A DNA stretch of 64,000 nucleotides from Buxus sempervirens (taxonomy: Eukaryota > Streptophyta > Magnoliopsida > Buxales > Buxaceae): the NCBI GenBank assembly GCA_947561395.2, contig OX387190.1, forward strand, positions 17,292,858 to 17,356,857. Reading direction: 5' to 3'. A model generated the notes under the pieces. It was not told the DNA's origin. It made no database searches and worked only from the letters and a program-made list of their open reading frames with translations. Made by a program: the position numbers and the translations under genes. The stretch's first letter is position 1; each line of letters begins with the position of its first letter. Positions 22,691-34,466 of this stretch are shown piece after piece.

Positions 22691-24718
22691 TTGTTAAAGA
22701 AACTTATGGCCAATTCCATCGGTATTGTGTGTTGGCCACCCTTTAAAATTTTGACCGACTCCCATATTATCACCTATGGCTATGGGCTAAGTGAGACCCA
22801 TCATAGGGTTTGGTTCCATGACAAATATATACTTTCTCATTATGTCAAATATATACTTTCTCATCATGGCTCACTGCAGCAACGTAATACACCCGCCGTA
22901 GCCCGGCGGTTGAATTGAAATGTTATGTAGCTACAGGTGTTCCTCAATTGTGGGAAGTGGGTTTATTAAGAAACCCACAACTACGTGGGAGGTTAGCCAC
23001 AAGGAAGAACTCACTAAAAGAACATGGGAAGTGGGTCTCCCATTTTCTAAAAACATGGGTGGTTTATGTAAGGCGGGGTTCAACTTCCTAAGAGCGGATC
23101 CTCAATTTCTATAGATTCTACATTAAACAGCCACCACCAAAGTGGCTGTCATCCATATCGACATAGAATTGGGGGAAGAACCTCGGAGGACAAGCCCCAA
23201 TCCTCTTAGCAATCACCGGATCAGAAGTCTTCACATCCACAGGTGGCCGGGTCGTATTTGAACCGCAACCCGTCTGGTTTTGCGTACAAACGGCACCAGG
23301 GTCAAAAGTTTCCGACTCTTTCTTTGCATTGGCATCGATGCTGGCACGCTCGCACAATCACACGTCCCGATGCCAAGCCAGAAATGATGGCAACAGACCC
23401 ATAGCATTGAAGATGATGAGGTGTATAAGGATGATCAGACCGATTTCAAAAAAGTCAAAGACCACAACATGCATTAATTGCTGTGTCGGCATTTACTTTT
23501 TTTATTTTGCATCATGAATTCATGACCATGAATTTGTTGTTCTCATGGTTACATCTCTTGATGCCACGTGGCCTTCACTTTTTATCAAGTGGCCATGATT
23601 TGATAAGATCAAGATAAAGCAGGCCTTTTTAGGCCGTAATACTGAAGTAATTAAAAAATGGTCATCCGACCATTTATTGCTTAGAAAAGAAGGTCCTTAA
23701 AATACCATTGGATCGGTCAACACCTGATTGACTGGGACTTGATTACGGTATAAGCTTTGCTACCGATGAAGTGCCAATTGTTACGGCCAATTGTGCGCTC
23801 TTACAAGTCCCATGATGAAAATTTCCATCTATGGACCAACGGCAGAACTCCATAATGGCAGCAGCTTCAATCGGCTTACCGATTGAAATAACTCACTCGG
23901 AGTCCTAACTTTGCAAGACAAGAAGCTTCTTGGTCCTACTGGGAAGTGGCACAGTATTTGGTACCAAGATGTTTCCAGTGACCTTCGTGCACTGATTTCC
24001 AAAATTCAAGAATTCAGGCAAAGGATTGCATCATGGTCGCATGACCATCAGAATGATTCATGGCCTCTCACGGCCATGATCCATTAGAATAATTCCTGGC
24101 CATTTCGGCCATGATATATTAGAATATTTTGTGACTGTTTGCGTATGAATATTCAAAGCATTTAATGTTTATGACCAACCAAATCGGTCCAAAAATTTTA
24201 CCCACTTTCTTTAGTTGGGGTGGTCAATAGCTGTAAATCGGTCACATGGTCCTCCAGAAAAAGAAGAGACCGGAATGTTTTCTTTTTACAAAAAAGTCAC
24301 TTGGCCACTTTTATTTAAGGAAGAGTGATTTAGTCACTTTTTATGTGAAAGAAGAAAAAGTGTGTCGGCCACTTTCAGCCTCCTTTTCCACAAAATCATG
24401 GCATTCATCTTTTTTGGGTAAATCAAACTTTTACCCATTTTAGCCAAATTCATGGCCATTCACGATTAACGAAATCATGGCCATCGAAATCGCTATTTTG
24501 GCACAAAGCTTACGGCCGATTCTATACAGCCACATTTTTTCCAAAAAGGCCATGAAATTTTTGATCGATTCACATGGCCACGTTATTTTTCAATCAAAAT
24601 AAACTTTTGGCCGAATCTTGTCTTATCTACGGGCCAAATGAGACCCATCATAGGGCTGGTCTCATGACAACTGTATTTTTACTTCCTCATCACGTCTTAC
24701 TGCAGCGACGTAATGAGA

Positions 24719-24732
24719 AAGTAGGGGGGCAA
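24719..24732 (+). other. Element A polypurine tract
   Basis: AAGTAGGGGGGCAA lies directly before the 3' LTR start TGTTTACACC, the expected place for second-strand priming. Confidence 0.75.
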
Positions 24733-26159
24733 TGTTTACACCCTATATGACCAACGAATAAGAAAGGGACACGTGGTGCCTATGTGGCTTATGTAGATGT
24801 TTACACCCGCTGTAGCCTGACGGTAGTGTTTTACGGTCACGTGTATCTTTTGACCGATCTATGTCCCACCACATACGGGTCAAGCGAAACCCATGTTTAC
24901 ACCCGCCGTAACCCGGTGAAATCGGAGTAAACAAGGCTCTAAGTATAATATATATATATGTTTATTGGGTCAATGATGGTGACTGATTTTGCCATTAAAG
25001 CCATTAAAGGAGTTATCATGGCATGTGCTACTTTATTGGGTTTGAGGAAATTTGCTGGACGCTTGATCAACCCCATGATACTTTTATTTGATAAAAGGTA
25101 TGTTCAGTTGCCTTTTATTTATGAAAAGGTGCATTTGACCAATTATGCCTTTTGGCCGATTACGGCTCATTGAAGATATTGCGGTAATTCTCTAAAGATG
25201 TGGAGAGTGGGGTCCCCCACTTTCTAAGAACGTGGAGTGGTTATATAAGGTGGGTTCAACTTCCTAAAAGTGGGTCGTTGAGAGACTTTATGGTAAAGCA
25301 AAACGGACCTGCAGACATGGGAAAGAGGTTCCTCAAAGATCGTGCAAGAATGGGACGTTGAGAAACCGTCAAGGAGCGGCTATAAAAGGCATAAACTTCG
25401 AAGAACTCGAGGACACAATCCACACAACCGCAACCGGTTATTAAAATTATTTTGATCATCCGTGATCCTTTATCCCCTCTAACACAGACGGATAAACTAG
25501 GACTTCTCTCACTGCTTCCAGTCGCAGTGACATCTTCGACCCCTCTTTACTCCGATTAACACCAGAATCCTGCCACCGGAGAGTAAGTTGAGGCCGCCCC
25601 TGACTCGCAGTTCTGTCTTTACAGAATCCCGAGCAGCCGGTCCCGAGACTCGCTCTGTTCACGCCAGGTGACTTGTGTATTTTCGGGTAAGCAGCAATCC
25701 AAGGTGAACCCCCTGAATCGACTTTGTAAGCAGCCGCCCCCTTCCTCCTGCGCTTATACCCGATTACGGCTATAAGACCAGGACAGGCCGGTCCTGCGAG
25801 CCCTGTCGGTTTTCTTTTGTACTTTTTGTTTCCATTTTGAGGATTATCTGTTGTCGCTTTCGGCTATTTGGCCGATTTTATAATAAAGGGATTTGTGTGC
25901 CGTTAGTTGCTTTTGCTTTCAAACACTTACAAGAACCCGAAACGAAGACCGAACCCCTAGTTTTCATACCATCGCCTGACCGACTTTATTACAGGTGACT
26001 TGCAGTACGACTGAACCGATCCCGGTTCAGATTCGGAACAGGTGCCCGGGGTCAGGAATCGACTCGAAAATCATTGTATCAAACGATACTGGCACGCCCG
26101 CGTAGAGACACATCACCACCTTTGACACGTGTCCACACCGGCCCATTTTTGGAGCAACA
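24733..26159 (+). repeat. Element A 3' LTR with extra tail
   Basis: 24733-25870 matches the 5' LTR. 25871-26159 has no copy at the 5' side and includes TGGCACGCCCGCG (about 26090), which looks like an altered PBS. Either the 5' LTR lost its end or the 3' end carries an LTR plus a short leader piece. Confidence 0.7.
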
Positions 26160-26164
26160 CATAC

Positions 26165-26292
26165 ACTACGCCGAGGTGGGTTGCCGTGTGAGTAGCTAAC
26201 CCTAGGCGGCTAGGCCTATTGACATATCTTGTATATGTGCGTATATTTATTATGGAAATCAATCACAATACACAAAAGTGAATAAACCAAAC
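26165..26292. other. Host DNA between elements A and B, duplicated at 40624
   Basis: ACTACGCCGAGGTGGG...AATAAACCAAAC is 128 bp and recurs at 40624-40751. Element B begins directly after CAAAC. Confidence 0.92.
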
Positions 26293-26980
26293 TGTAGGCA
26301 TCAAAATTGACAAGGCCCATAACCCATGTTTGTAAATGGGCTTGTCAAAGAATAGCTCATTAAACCCAAATTGTGAGTCCATATCCCATAAGATAAATAT
26401 GGGATATTTTAATTTAAAATTCTGTTATTTATCCCTTAAGGGGTAAATGTGTCAATTCCCTGTAATTTTAACTCTATAAATAGAGGACACAGATCAAATC
26501 AAAAAGGGTAGAAAAGCTGAAGCTCTGGAGAAATTCCTTTAAAGAGAAAACCCGTCAACTGAAGAGAAGCAGATCAAAGAAGTCCTGGAGGAATTCTCTG
26601 GAAGAGAAAACCCTCTACCAAAAGCATAAACAACTCAAAGGCAGGAGTAGATCCTCCACCAAAAGAAGAAAGGAGCACTTCTCTTGAAGAGAAAACCTCC
26701 TCCCAAAGAAGAAAGAGGCACTTCTCTATAAAGAGAAAATCCTCTCTCAAGTCAACAAACTAGCAGAAGCAAGCGCAAATCCCGGAGTGAAGAACACATA
26801 CAACCACTCCGAAATTGAAGAACGCCACCTGGCATTCATCTACATCAAATCACTCGTCAATCAGAGGACGCTCACGTGATCGAGCACTAAAGAGAGTAAA
26901 ATCCCTCTTTTTATCAAATTCATATTATCTGTAGTCACTTTATTTTGTGTTAAAGGAAATACACGAAATTTGTGTTTACA
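26293..26980 (+). repeat. Element B 5' LTR
   Basis: 688 bp from TGTAGGCATC to GTGTTTACA. A TATA box (CTCTATAAATAGAGG, core 26475-26482) should start transcripts near 26505. Downstream are repeated GAAGAGAAAACC / GAGGAATTCTC blocks in the R-U5 part. Confidence 0.93.
26475..26482 (+). promoter_or_regulatory. TATA box of element B LTR
   Basis: TATAAATA within the short palindrome CTCTATAAATAGAG, in the first third of the LTR. Confidence 0.75.
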
Positions 26981-26986
26981 AATTTG

Positions 26987-27005
26987 TGGCACGCCCGGTG
27001 GGACC
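26987..27005 (+). other. Element B primer-binding site
   Basis: TGGCACGCCCGGTGGGACC, six bases after the LTR end; identical to the site in element A. Confidence 0.88.
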
Positions 27006-27056
27006 CTCTCTTCCTCTCATCTTTCGAGTTCAAAAGAAGAAGTTATCACTGCAGAA

Positions 27057-30000
27057 ATGGCATCCAAGCAAACTATGGTTGCTGCCTCCAGTAAGACTTC
27101 TGATGCTGCTGCTAAAGCCGTGCCAGCAACCCGGTCCAAGACAAAGTCCGGAGAATCTCATCTTATGTCACCCCTGGAACATCATTCTAGGAGAAACATG
27201 AAGAAAGTGGCTGCACCGAAAATTGTAGCTGTTCATCCATCGTCACCCTCCTACGGGAAGGAAGGATCCGGATACTCCTTCTCTACTACTAATACCGTTG
27301 CACCGGTAATGATGGTGGAAGCTTCGACATCAGATGATCGCTTTCAACAAATGGCTGAGGCCATTGAAAAATTACAACAATCCCTGGCGGAAAAGGACAT
27401 GCAAATTGCAACTTTGGTAAGCAAGCTTGAGTTACAGAACCAACCGGCTGAAGTTAGTCATGATACTCCGAATCCTCCAGGATTCACTCCCCAGCCAATT
27501 CTTGATACTCAGGAGCAGCAGCAACAACAGGAGCATCGTGAACGAGCGGTGTCACAAAATATGATGCATGATACTACACAGATGTCAGTTTCATCACTTT
27601 CAGTGCAACAACTCCAACACATGATCATAGACACCATACGAGCCCAGTACGGAGGTTCGCCACAGTCTTCATTGGTTTATGCTAAACCATATTCTCAACG
27701 CATCGATGAGATGCTCATGCCAATGGGTTACCAGCCTCCAAAATTCCAACAGTTCGATGGGAAGGGCAATCCTAAGCAGCACGCTGCTCATTTCATTGAA
27801 ACATGCAATAATGCCGGCACATACGGTAACCTCATGGTGAAACAATTCGTCCGGTCTCTCAAGGGTTCTGCCTTTGACTGGTATACTGATCTCAAAGCTG
27901 GCTCAATCGATAGCTGGGATCAGCTTGAGCGGGAGTTCCTTACTCGTTTTTACAGCACTCGACGGACCGTGAGTCTTCCGGAACTTGCTGCAACCAAACA
28001 AAGAAAGGAAGAAGCTGTTGCTGAGTTCATTGAAAGATGGAGAAACTTGGTTCTCAACTGCAAGGAACGAATCAGCGAAGCATCTTCCATTGACATGTGT
28101 GTCCAAGGAATGCATTGGGGATTGCTGTATAGCCTGCAAGGAAACATGCCCCGCACCTTCGAGGAACTTGCAACTCGAGCCCATGATTTGGAAATCCAAA
28201 TTACTAGGCATGGAAGTTACATTCCAAGTGATCCACGAGACAAGAAAGATTCAAGGAAGGATGTGAAGAAGGATGCAAGGCCGTCTAAAGAAAAGGAGGT
28301 TATGGCAACCACTACCTCTTCAACCCCGGCTCCTCCTGCCCGCATTTCAAGTCGAAAGAAAATAGTAGAAGTTGACTCTAAACCTGCTCAAGGTCAATCC
28401 CGTGAAAGAAATCGCCCAACACTGAAAGAACTTGAAGCGAAGAAATACCCGTTTCCGGATTCCGAAATTCCATGCATACTGGATGAACTACTAAAACTCA
28501 AAATCATTGATCTCCCGACCCCGAAGAGGCCCGAGGAGTCAGGACGGGTAGATGACCCAAATTATTGCCGATATCACCGGATTGTCAGTCATACACTTGA
28601 AAAATGCTTCGTTCTAAAAGAGTTGATCCTCCGACTAGCCAGAGAAGGGAAAATCGAGTTGGATGTAGGAGGTGATGTGGCCACAACCAATGTTACAACA
28701 ATAACATTTGGTTCGCTTGACCCTGTACTAGTTCAAACTCCTATGAAATTTGAGAAAGCTTTGCCTCTCACCCAGGAGGCACCTGCATCAAAGGAGGCTA
28801 TACCAACTGCGCTTCTTCCACCAGGAGCTATCCCCATCCAATTCCGGGTTGATCAGGAGGTTTCAACCGTTTATGCATACCCAGATATGCCGAGAATGGG
28901 AAATCCAAATATACCAACTCTTTATGAGTTTTTCACTGATGATTTAGATATCTGGGAAGAATCCTCTGTGTCTGAAGATGAAATCGAGGATGGATATTCA
29001 ACATTCATCAGCAAGAAAGAGAAATACAAGAAATCATGTGTACAAGCAATGAATTCTGTCCAGATGATCCGGCCACAAATGCCGACGATTATAGATGAGT
29101 TCAAGGATGATGACTCAGGATGGAAGCTTGTTTCTCGTCGCAAGCGCCGTAATCCTCGCCCATCAGTTCCGACCACTAATGCAAGACAAGCTACAATAAA
29201 AAGATGGCGTCCAGTTGCTCCAAAGCTAAGGAGGCACAATAAGAAAGAATCTTACCAGCAACGCCGCCCCAAGCCTGTCACATTATGGGAGTTTATGCCA
29301 AAGGAACTCTTTCCAGAAGACTATGCCACAACTTATGCCGTCAGTTGTGAAGATGATTCATCTCAAATGGATCATAAAACATCAGAAGAAATGCTAGAAA
29401 AAGACTGCATCACGAAATGCCTTAAAGCAATACCACCTAGCTTAGGTTGGTCTGATGCTCTTTCTTTGCCATTGGCGGATCGCTATGCATTAGCACATGC
29501 TTTAGTTGATCCGAACAAGTACAAAGGAAAGATTGCAGCCTTGTTTGAAGAAAATGCATATGCAAATTGTCTAACCGCCATCTCATTCTCAGATGAAGAC
29601 TTGCAGCTAGGTTCACATCCACATAACAGACCGCTCTATGTTGCCGGATACATTCGTGAACATAAAGTTTCACGCATCCTTATTGATTGTGGATCGGCTG
29701 TTAACATTATGCCAATTCATACAATGAAGCAGCTGGGGATTTCTAGAGATGAACTATCCAAAAGTCGGCTAACAATCCAAGGCTTCAATCAAAGGGGGCA
29801 ACGTGCTATTGGCATGATGCGGATAAATATGGAAATGGGAGAACTAACATCGTCTGCCCTATTCCATGTTATTGATTCCAAGACGTCCTATGAGCTGTTG
29901 TTGGGACGACCGTGGTTACATGAGACAGGAGTAGTACCATCTACCTGGCATCAATGTTTGAAATACATTCGTAATGGTGAACAGAAACGAGTGGTTGCTG

Positions 30001-31127
30001 AAACTGAACCTTTCACCAAAGAAGAATCACACTTTGCTGATGCCAAATTCTATGCTGAGGCAGAAGTCATCTCAGAAGTTCTTCCTGCAGAAATTCCAAG
30101 AGAATGTAAGATTAAGCTTGTTTCAAAGGAGAAACCCTGTCAAGATCCTGACACTAAAGTTGAAAAGGAAGATAGTCAAATTCCTGGGCCATCGTCCACC
30201 TTCATATCTACAGCATCATCACAAGCTCGCCCTGTACTCAAATATGTCGTGAAAGCGAAACGACTGGAAGAACAGTCTCAAGAGCGAGTGTTGCAAGAAA
30301 ATCCCGAATCTTCATTTTCCACAGAAGATCTTGAAATTCTGAAAAATGAAATGACGTTGCCAGCTCCAACATTACTCAAGGCATCAATCTCCAAGCCAGT
30401 TCTTCAAAAAATTCAAAAATCTCCAAAAGGGTGGTTTAACCCGCAAGCTTCCAAGCTTCTCAAGAATGCTGGAGGAAAAAGAAATGAGTCTGAACATTTG
30501 GGAGATTTAGATGAAGTCCTGAACAATACCAGCCAAGTCCAAGGGTTGACAAAAACACAGAAGTTCTTACGGGAACAGGGATTCTCTATCCCACGCAAAG
30601 CCTCTGGCTTGGGCTACAAACCAGATGTTCCTCATAAAGTCACCATCAGAAAGGCTTCTTCAAATCCCGTCATGGTGCAGGTAGTTGTTGAAACTGTGGA
30701 AGATCCAGTGAAGCCTCGTACTTCTGTTTTCGACAGAATTGGCAAGCCCAGTACGAATACTCCGGTGTTTCAACGATTGGTGCAGAAAGCTGAAGTTCCA
30801 ACCATGCATGCTTCACCACCACAAGCTTCCATGAATCATCGGCCCCATCCCATACATATTAACAATAGTCTTGATCATCAGAAGTCAAGTCAAAAGCGAC
30901 GACGGCAATACAAGCGTTTTGCTACATTGAAAAAGAAAAGCAATAAGCAAAAACGTACCTCATCCTATTTAGAGAATCTGGAAGATTTGGATGTGTCGAT
31001 AGGAGATGCCTTGGTTGTTAGAAGACGCTCTTCTAATGACGATGCCGCTAAGGTGCAAGACGAATTTGTTGAAGCCAATCACATTACAGCGGAGGAATCA
31101 TTGGATGAAGGACCTTCCTCTGAATAA
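27057..31127 (+). CDS. Gag-protease polyprotein of element B
   Basis: 1356 residues from the first ATG in frame ([11 protein letters not shown]). Residues about 90-115 look coiled-coil ([16 protein letters not shown]). The Retrotrans_gag core is about 215-380 ([30 protein letters not shown]). Residues 504-517 form a knuckle with CX2HX4HX4C spacing ([14 protein letters not shown]), that is, CCHC with the second Cys replaced by His. The aspartic protease is at about 855-960: LIDCGSAVN replaces the usual DTGS/DSGS, keeping the catalytic Asp, and ELLLGRPWL is the flap-distal motif. A long linker of about 400 residues to the stop is lysine/proline-rich and of unknown role. The frame ends in TAA and continues in the same frame as the pol region, so the two parts are probably made as one product by readthrough or splicing. 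Confidence 0.92.
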   Translation: MASKQTMVAASSKTSDAAAKAVPATRSKTKSGESHLMSPLEHHSRRNMKKVAAPKIVAVHPSSPSYGKEGSGYSFSTTNTVAPVMMVEASTSDDRFQQMAEAIEKLQQSLAEKDMQIATLVSKLELQNQPAEVSHDTPNPPGFTPQPILDTQEQQQQQEHRERAVSQNMMHDTTQMSVSSLSVQQLQHMIIDTIRAQYGGSPQSSLVYAKPYSQRIDEMLMPMGYQPPKFQQFDGKGNPKQHAAHFIETCNNAGTYGNLMVKQFVRSLKGSAFDWYTDLKAGSIDSWDQLEREFLTRFYSTRRTVSLPELAATKQRKEEAVAEFIERWRNLVLNCKERISEASSIDMCVQGMHWGLLYSLQGNMPRTFEELATRAHDLEIQITRHGSYIPSDPRDKKDSRKDVKKDARPSKEKEVMATTTSSTPAPPARISSRKKIVEVDSKPAQGQSRERNRPTLKELEAKKYPFPDSEIPCILDELLKLKIIDLPTPKRPEESGRVDDPNYCRYHRIVSHTLEKCFVLKELILRLAREGKIELDVGGDVATTNVTTITFGSLDPVLVQTPMKFEKALPLTQEAPASKEAIPTALLPPGAIPIQFRVDQEVSTVYAYPDMPRMGNPNIPTLYEFFTDDLDIWEESSVSEDEIEDGYSTFISKKEKYKKSCVQAMNSVQMIRPQMPTIIDEFKDDDSGWKLVSRRKRRNPRPSVPTTNARQATIKRWRPVAPKLRRHNKKESYQQRRPKPVTLWEFMPKELFPEDYATTYAVSCEDDSSQMDHKTSEEMLEKDCITKCLKAIPPSLGWSDALSLPLADRYALAHALVDPNKYKGKIAALFEENAYANCLTAISFSDEDLQLGSHPHNRPLYVAGYIREHKVSRILIDCGSAVNIMPIHTMKQLGISRDELSKSRLTIQGFNQRGQRAIGMMRINMEMGELTSSALFHVIDSKTSYELLLGRPWLHETGVVPSTWHQCLKYIRNGEQKRVVAETEPFTKEESHFADAKFYAEAEVISEVLPAEIPRECKIKLVSKEKPCQDPDTKVEKEDSQIPGPSSTFISTASSQARPVLKYVVKAKRLEEQSQERVLQENPESSFSTEDLEILKNEMTLPAPTLLKASISKPVLQKIQKSPKGWFNPQASKLLKNAGGKRNESEHLGDLDEVLNNTSQVQGLTKTQKFLREQGFSIPRKASGLGYKPDVPHKVTIRKASSNPVMVQVVVETVEDPVKPRTSVFDRIGKPSTNTPVFQRLVQKAEVPTMHASPPQASMNHRPHPIHINNSLDHQKSSQKRRRQYKRFATLKKKSNKQKRTSSYLENLEDLDVSIGDALVVRRRSSNDDAAKVQDEFVEANHITAEESLDEGPSSE
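31125..31127 (+). other. In-frame stop between protease and RT
   Basis: A single TAA (context TCTGAATAAGAACTT) separates two open regions in the same frame. No ATG lies near the start of the pol part. Confidence 0.85.
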
Positions 31128-34100
31128 GAACTTGAGCCTGCTCCAGCTACTTTTGAAGAAGGGGGGCAAGCCACTGTTGATGATCTTAAAGAATTGAATC
31201 TTGGGACAGAAGAAGAACCGAAGCCCGTCTATGTGAGTGCTCTCTTAAGTACGGATGAAGAAGCTAAATACTTCGAGCTGCTTAAGGAATACAAAGATGT
31301 TTTTGCGTGGACATACAAGGAAATGCCAGGGTTGGATCCTAAGATTGCAGTCCATCACCTTGCAGTCAAGCACGGTGTCCGTCCTATAAAACAGGCTCAA
31401 CGTCGTCATCGACCCGAGCTCGTTCCACAAATTGAGGCTGAAGTCAACAAACTCATTGAAGCTGGTTTCATTCGGGAAGTCAAATACCCAACATGGATCT
31501 CAAATATTGTTCCGGTGAAGAAGAAAAATGGTCAAATCCGAGTCTGTGTTGATTTTCGTGATTTGAATAAAGCATGCCCTAAAGACGATTTCCCATTACC
31601 CATTACAGAGCTTATGGTCGATGCAACCACTGGCTATGAAGCTTTGTCTTTCATGGATGGTTCATCCGGGTATAATCAAATCCGAATGGCACCGAGGGAT
31701 GAAGAACTCACTGCTTTCCGGACTCCAAAAGGAATTTATTGCTACAAAGTCATGCCTTTCGGACTCAAGAATGCTGGTGCCACTTATCAGCGTGCAATGC
31801 AAAAAATCTTTGACGATATGCTGCACCAAAAGGTTGAATGCTATGTAGATGATTTGGTCGTGAAATCGAAGCAAAGACATGATCATCTTGGCGATCTTCA
31901 TGAAATATTCAACAGATTGCAAAAGTATCAATTAAAGATGAATCCTCTGAAGTGTGCATTTGGGGTCGCCTCCGGCAAATTCCTCGGGTTTATTGTCCAT
32001 TATCGTGGCATTGAGATTGACCAGTTAAAGATAGATGCCATCCAGAATATGCCAGAACCAAGCAACATTCATGAGTTGAAGAGCTTGCAAGGTCGTTTGG
32101 CCTATATCCGACGGTTTATTTCCAACCTCGCCGGAAGATGTCAGCCCTTTAGCAGGATAATGAAGAAGGACGTCCCTTTTGAATGGGACAATACATGCAA
32201 AAATGCTTTCAAAAGCATAAAAGAATATCTCCTGAAGCCTCCAGTGTTGATGGCACCAATTCCAGGAAAGCCGCTCATCCTTTACATTGCTGCACAGGAA
32301 CAATCATTGGGAGCTCTTCTCACGCAAGCAAATGAAGAAGGAAAGGAGAATTCCCTATACTACCTGAGTCGGACTTTGGTTGGTGCAGAATTGAATTACT
32401 CGCCAATTGAAAAGTTATGTCTTGCCCTCATCTTCGCTGTGAAAAAGCTACGGCATTATATGTTGGCACATACAATCCATCTCACTTCACGTGCTGATCC
32501 ACTCAAGTACATTATGACAAGGCCAGTTCTTTCGGGAAGGTTGGCTAAATGGGCTCTTCTTCTTTCAGAATTTGAGATAATTTACGTCTCACAAAAAGCT
32601 GTTAAGGGACAAGCTTTGGCAGACTTCCTTGCTGACCATCCACTCCCTGCTGAATGGGAGCTTCCAGAAGATTTACCGGATGAAGAAGTTTTCTATACTG
32701 ATATCATGCCATCTTGGAAGTTGTTCTTTGATGGTGCGGCTCGCAAAGACTGTGCTGGAGCAGGGGTTGTATTTGTTACACCCCAAAATGAAGTTTTACC
32801 ATTCTCTTTTACCTTGATGGAACCATGCTCAAATAATGTTGCGGAATATCAAGCTTTAATTATTAGCTTGGAGATGGCTCTTGAAATGCAGCTTAGTCAA
32901 TTGGACATCCAAGGGGATTCAAAATTGATTATTAATCAACTCTTAAATGAGTACGAAGTCCGGAACCCTGATTTAGTCCCGTATTACCAAAATGCAATTC
33001 AACTTATGGGACGCTTTGAGGATATTGTCATCGGACACATACCCCGAAGAGAGAACAAATTGGCTGACGCATTAGCCAATCTTGCTGCAGTACTCACTGA
33101 AGTTGATTATGAAAGCATGCCTGTGCCGGTTTGCCGTAGATGGGTCTTGCCTCCCTTATCACCAACAGATGATGAAGAAGCTAATTACACAGCTGTGTTT
33201 GAAATTGATGTGGAGGATTGGCGACAACCTTTCATTGACTATTTGCAAAACGGAAAATTGCCAGATGATCCAAGGCGAAGAACAGAAGTCCGTCGGCGAG
33301 CACCTCGATTTTTGTATTACAAGAATACGCTTTATCGTCGGTCTTTTGACGGCATGCTTTTGAGATGTTTAGGAGAAGAGGAAGCGATCCAAGCTCTGGA
33401 AGAAGCACATTCTGGGACTTGTGGTGCTCATCAAGCAGGCCCTAAGCTTCATTTTCGTATAAAGAGGATGGGGTATTATTGGCTTACCATGGTTCAAGAC
33501 TGTATGGAGTATGCCAAGAAATGCCGGGCATGCCAAATCCACGCCAACTTCATACATCAACCACCAGAGCCATTGCATCCGACCGTAGCATCCTGGCCAT
33601 TCGAAGCATGGGGTCTTGATGTGATCGGGTCTATCTCACCAAAATCATCTGCTGGCCATCAATACATTCTAGCCGCAACTGATTACTTTTCCAAGTGGTC
33701 AGAGGCGATTCCACTCAAAGAAGTTAACAAGGAGACTGTGATCAGCTTTATCAAGTATCATATAATTTACCGGTACGGGATACCTCGGTATATTGTCACT
33801 GATAATGGGAAGCCTTTCTACAACAATGCCATGGATCGATTTTGTGAAAAGTTTGGGATAAAGCAACGAAATTCTTCCATGTATTATGCTGCTGCAAATG
33901 GTCAAGCTGAAGCATTCAACAAGACTCTTTGCAACCTGCTGAAAAAAGTTGTCTCAAAGACAAAGAGAGACTGGCATGAAAGAGTAGGAGAAGCATTATG
34001 GGCTTACCGTACAACACACCGTACTCCAACCCAGGCAACACCTTATTCTCTCGTTTATGGTGTAGAAGCTGTTCTCCCTTTGGAGTGCCAAATTCCTTCT

Positions 34101-34466
34101 CTGAGAATTGCCATTCAAGAAGGTCTCACAAATGAAGAAAATGCTCGACTGCGGCTTGAAGAATTAGATGCATTAGACGAGAAAAGATTGGAAGCACAAC
34201 AGCGTTTGGAGTGCTACCAAGCCCGTATGTCTAAAGCTTTCAACAAAAAGGTCCGGCCTCGATCTTTTCAAAAAGGGGATTTGGTACTGGCCGTAAGAAG
34301 ACCCATAATCATCACTCATAAAACTGGTGGGAAGTTTTCATCAAAGTGGGAAGGTCCGTACACTGTTCAGGAAGTTTACACAAACGGCGCCTACAAGTTG
34401 CTTAGTCAAGATGGCTTGAGAGTTGGCCCGATAAATGGCAAGTTTCTGAAGCGATACTATTCATGA
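31128..34466 (+). CDS. RT-RNaseH-integrase region of element B
   Basis: 1112 codons in frame with the upstream Gag-protease; there is no ATG before MPGLDPK, so independent initiation is unlikely. Reverse transcriptase: VCVDFRDLNKACPKDDFPLP, MPFGLKNAGATYQRAM and the catalytic YVDD (about residue 239). The first RNase H has LYIAAQEQ where active enzymes have an Asp, so it is probably dead. A second, archaeal-type RNase H follows with LFFDGAARKD, NVAEYQAL, GDSKLI and ENKLADAL, all four acidic positions kept. The integrase has an H-H-C-C zinc region (AHSGTCGAH...CRACQ) and D-D-E at GLDVIG, VTDNGKPF and NGQAEAFN. No stop or frameshift is seen. Two RNase H domains place it in the Tat/Ogre lineage. 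Confidence 0.93.
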   Translation, partial: ELEPAPATFEEGGQATVDDLKELNLGTEEEPKPVYVSALLSTDEEAKYFELLKEYKDVFAWTYKEMPGLDPKIAVHHLAVKHGVRPIKQAQRRHRPELVPQIEAEVNKLIEAGFIREVKYPTWISNIVPVKKKNGQIRVCVDFRDLNKACPKDDFPLPITELMVDATTGYEALSFMDGSSGYNQIRMAPRDEELTAFRTPKGIYCYKVMPFGLKNAGATYQRAMQKIFDDMLHQKVECYVDDLVVKSKQRHDHLGDLHEIFNRLQKYQLKMNPLKCAFGVASGKFLGFIVHYRGIEIDQLKIDAIQNMPEPSNIHELKSLQGRLAYIRRFISNLAGRCQPFSRIMKKDVPFEWDNTCKNAFKSIKEYLLKPPVLMAPIPGKPLILYIAAQEQSLGALLTQANEEGKENSLYYLSRTLVGAELNYSPIEKLCLALIFAVKKLRHYMLAHTIHLTSRADPLKYIMTRPVLSGRLAKWALLLSEFEIIYVSQKAVKGQALADFLADHPLPAEWELPEDLPDEEVFYTDIMPSWKLFFDGAARKDCAGAGVVFVTPQNEVLPFSFTLMEPCSNNVAEYQALIISLEMALEMQLSQLDIQGDSKLIINQLLNEYEVRNPDLVPYYQNAIQLMGRFEDIVIGHIPRRENKLADALANLAAVLTEVDYESMPVPVCRRWVLPPLSPTDDEEANYTAVFEIDVEDWRQPFIDYLQNGKLPDDPRRRTEVRRRAPRFLYYKNTLYRRSFDGMLLRCLGEEEAIQALEEAHSGTCGAHQAGPKLHFRIKRMGYYWLTMVQDCMEYAKKCRACQIHANFIHQPPEPLHPTVASWPFEAWGLDVIGSISPKSSAGHQYILAATDYFSKWSEAIPLKEVNKETVISFIKYHIIYRYGIPRYIVTDNGKPFYNNAMDRFCEKFGIKQRNSSMYYAAANGQAEAFNKTLCNLLKKVVSKTKRDWHERVGEALWAYRTTHRTPTQATPYSLVYGVEAVLPLECQIPSLRIAIQEGLTNEENARLRLEELDALDEKRLEAQQRLECYQARMSKAFNKKVRPRSFQKGDLVLAVRRPIIITHKTGGKFSSKWEGPYTVQEVYTNGAYKLLSQDGLRVGPINGKFLKRYYS

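Larger units (their letters stand above)
20612..26159 (+). mobile_element. Element A: non-autonomous LTR retrotransposon
   Basis: Flanked by 5-bp target duplications CATAC (20607-20611 and 26160-26164), begins TGTTTACACC, ends GAGCAACA. The empty site at 40619-40628 confirms both edges. Two direct repeats of 1138 bp (20612-21749, 24733-25870) differ at one base that I noticed (20746 T, 24867 C), so the insertion is recent. The PBS at 21767 is identical to that of element B. The internal region encodes no Gag or Pol: a short frame opening MAARRSTRHAENATPEEPAE (from about 21808) stops at once. This fits a LARD-like element that relies on another element's proteins. Confidence 0.85.

Noticed and set aside
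31194-34466. Endogenous pararetrovirus as the source of the RT region
   Set aside because: LTRs, PBS, polypurine tract and a D-D-E integrase are present, and the archaeal-type second RNase H marks a Tat-lineage retrotransposon; no movement protein is seen.
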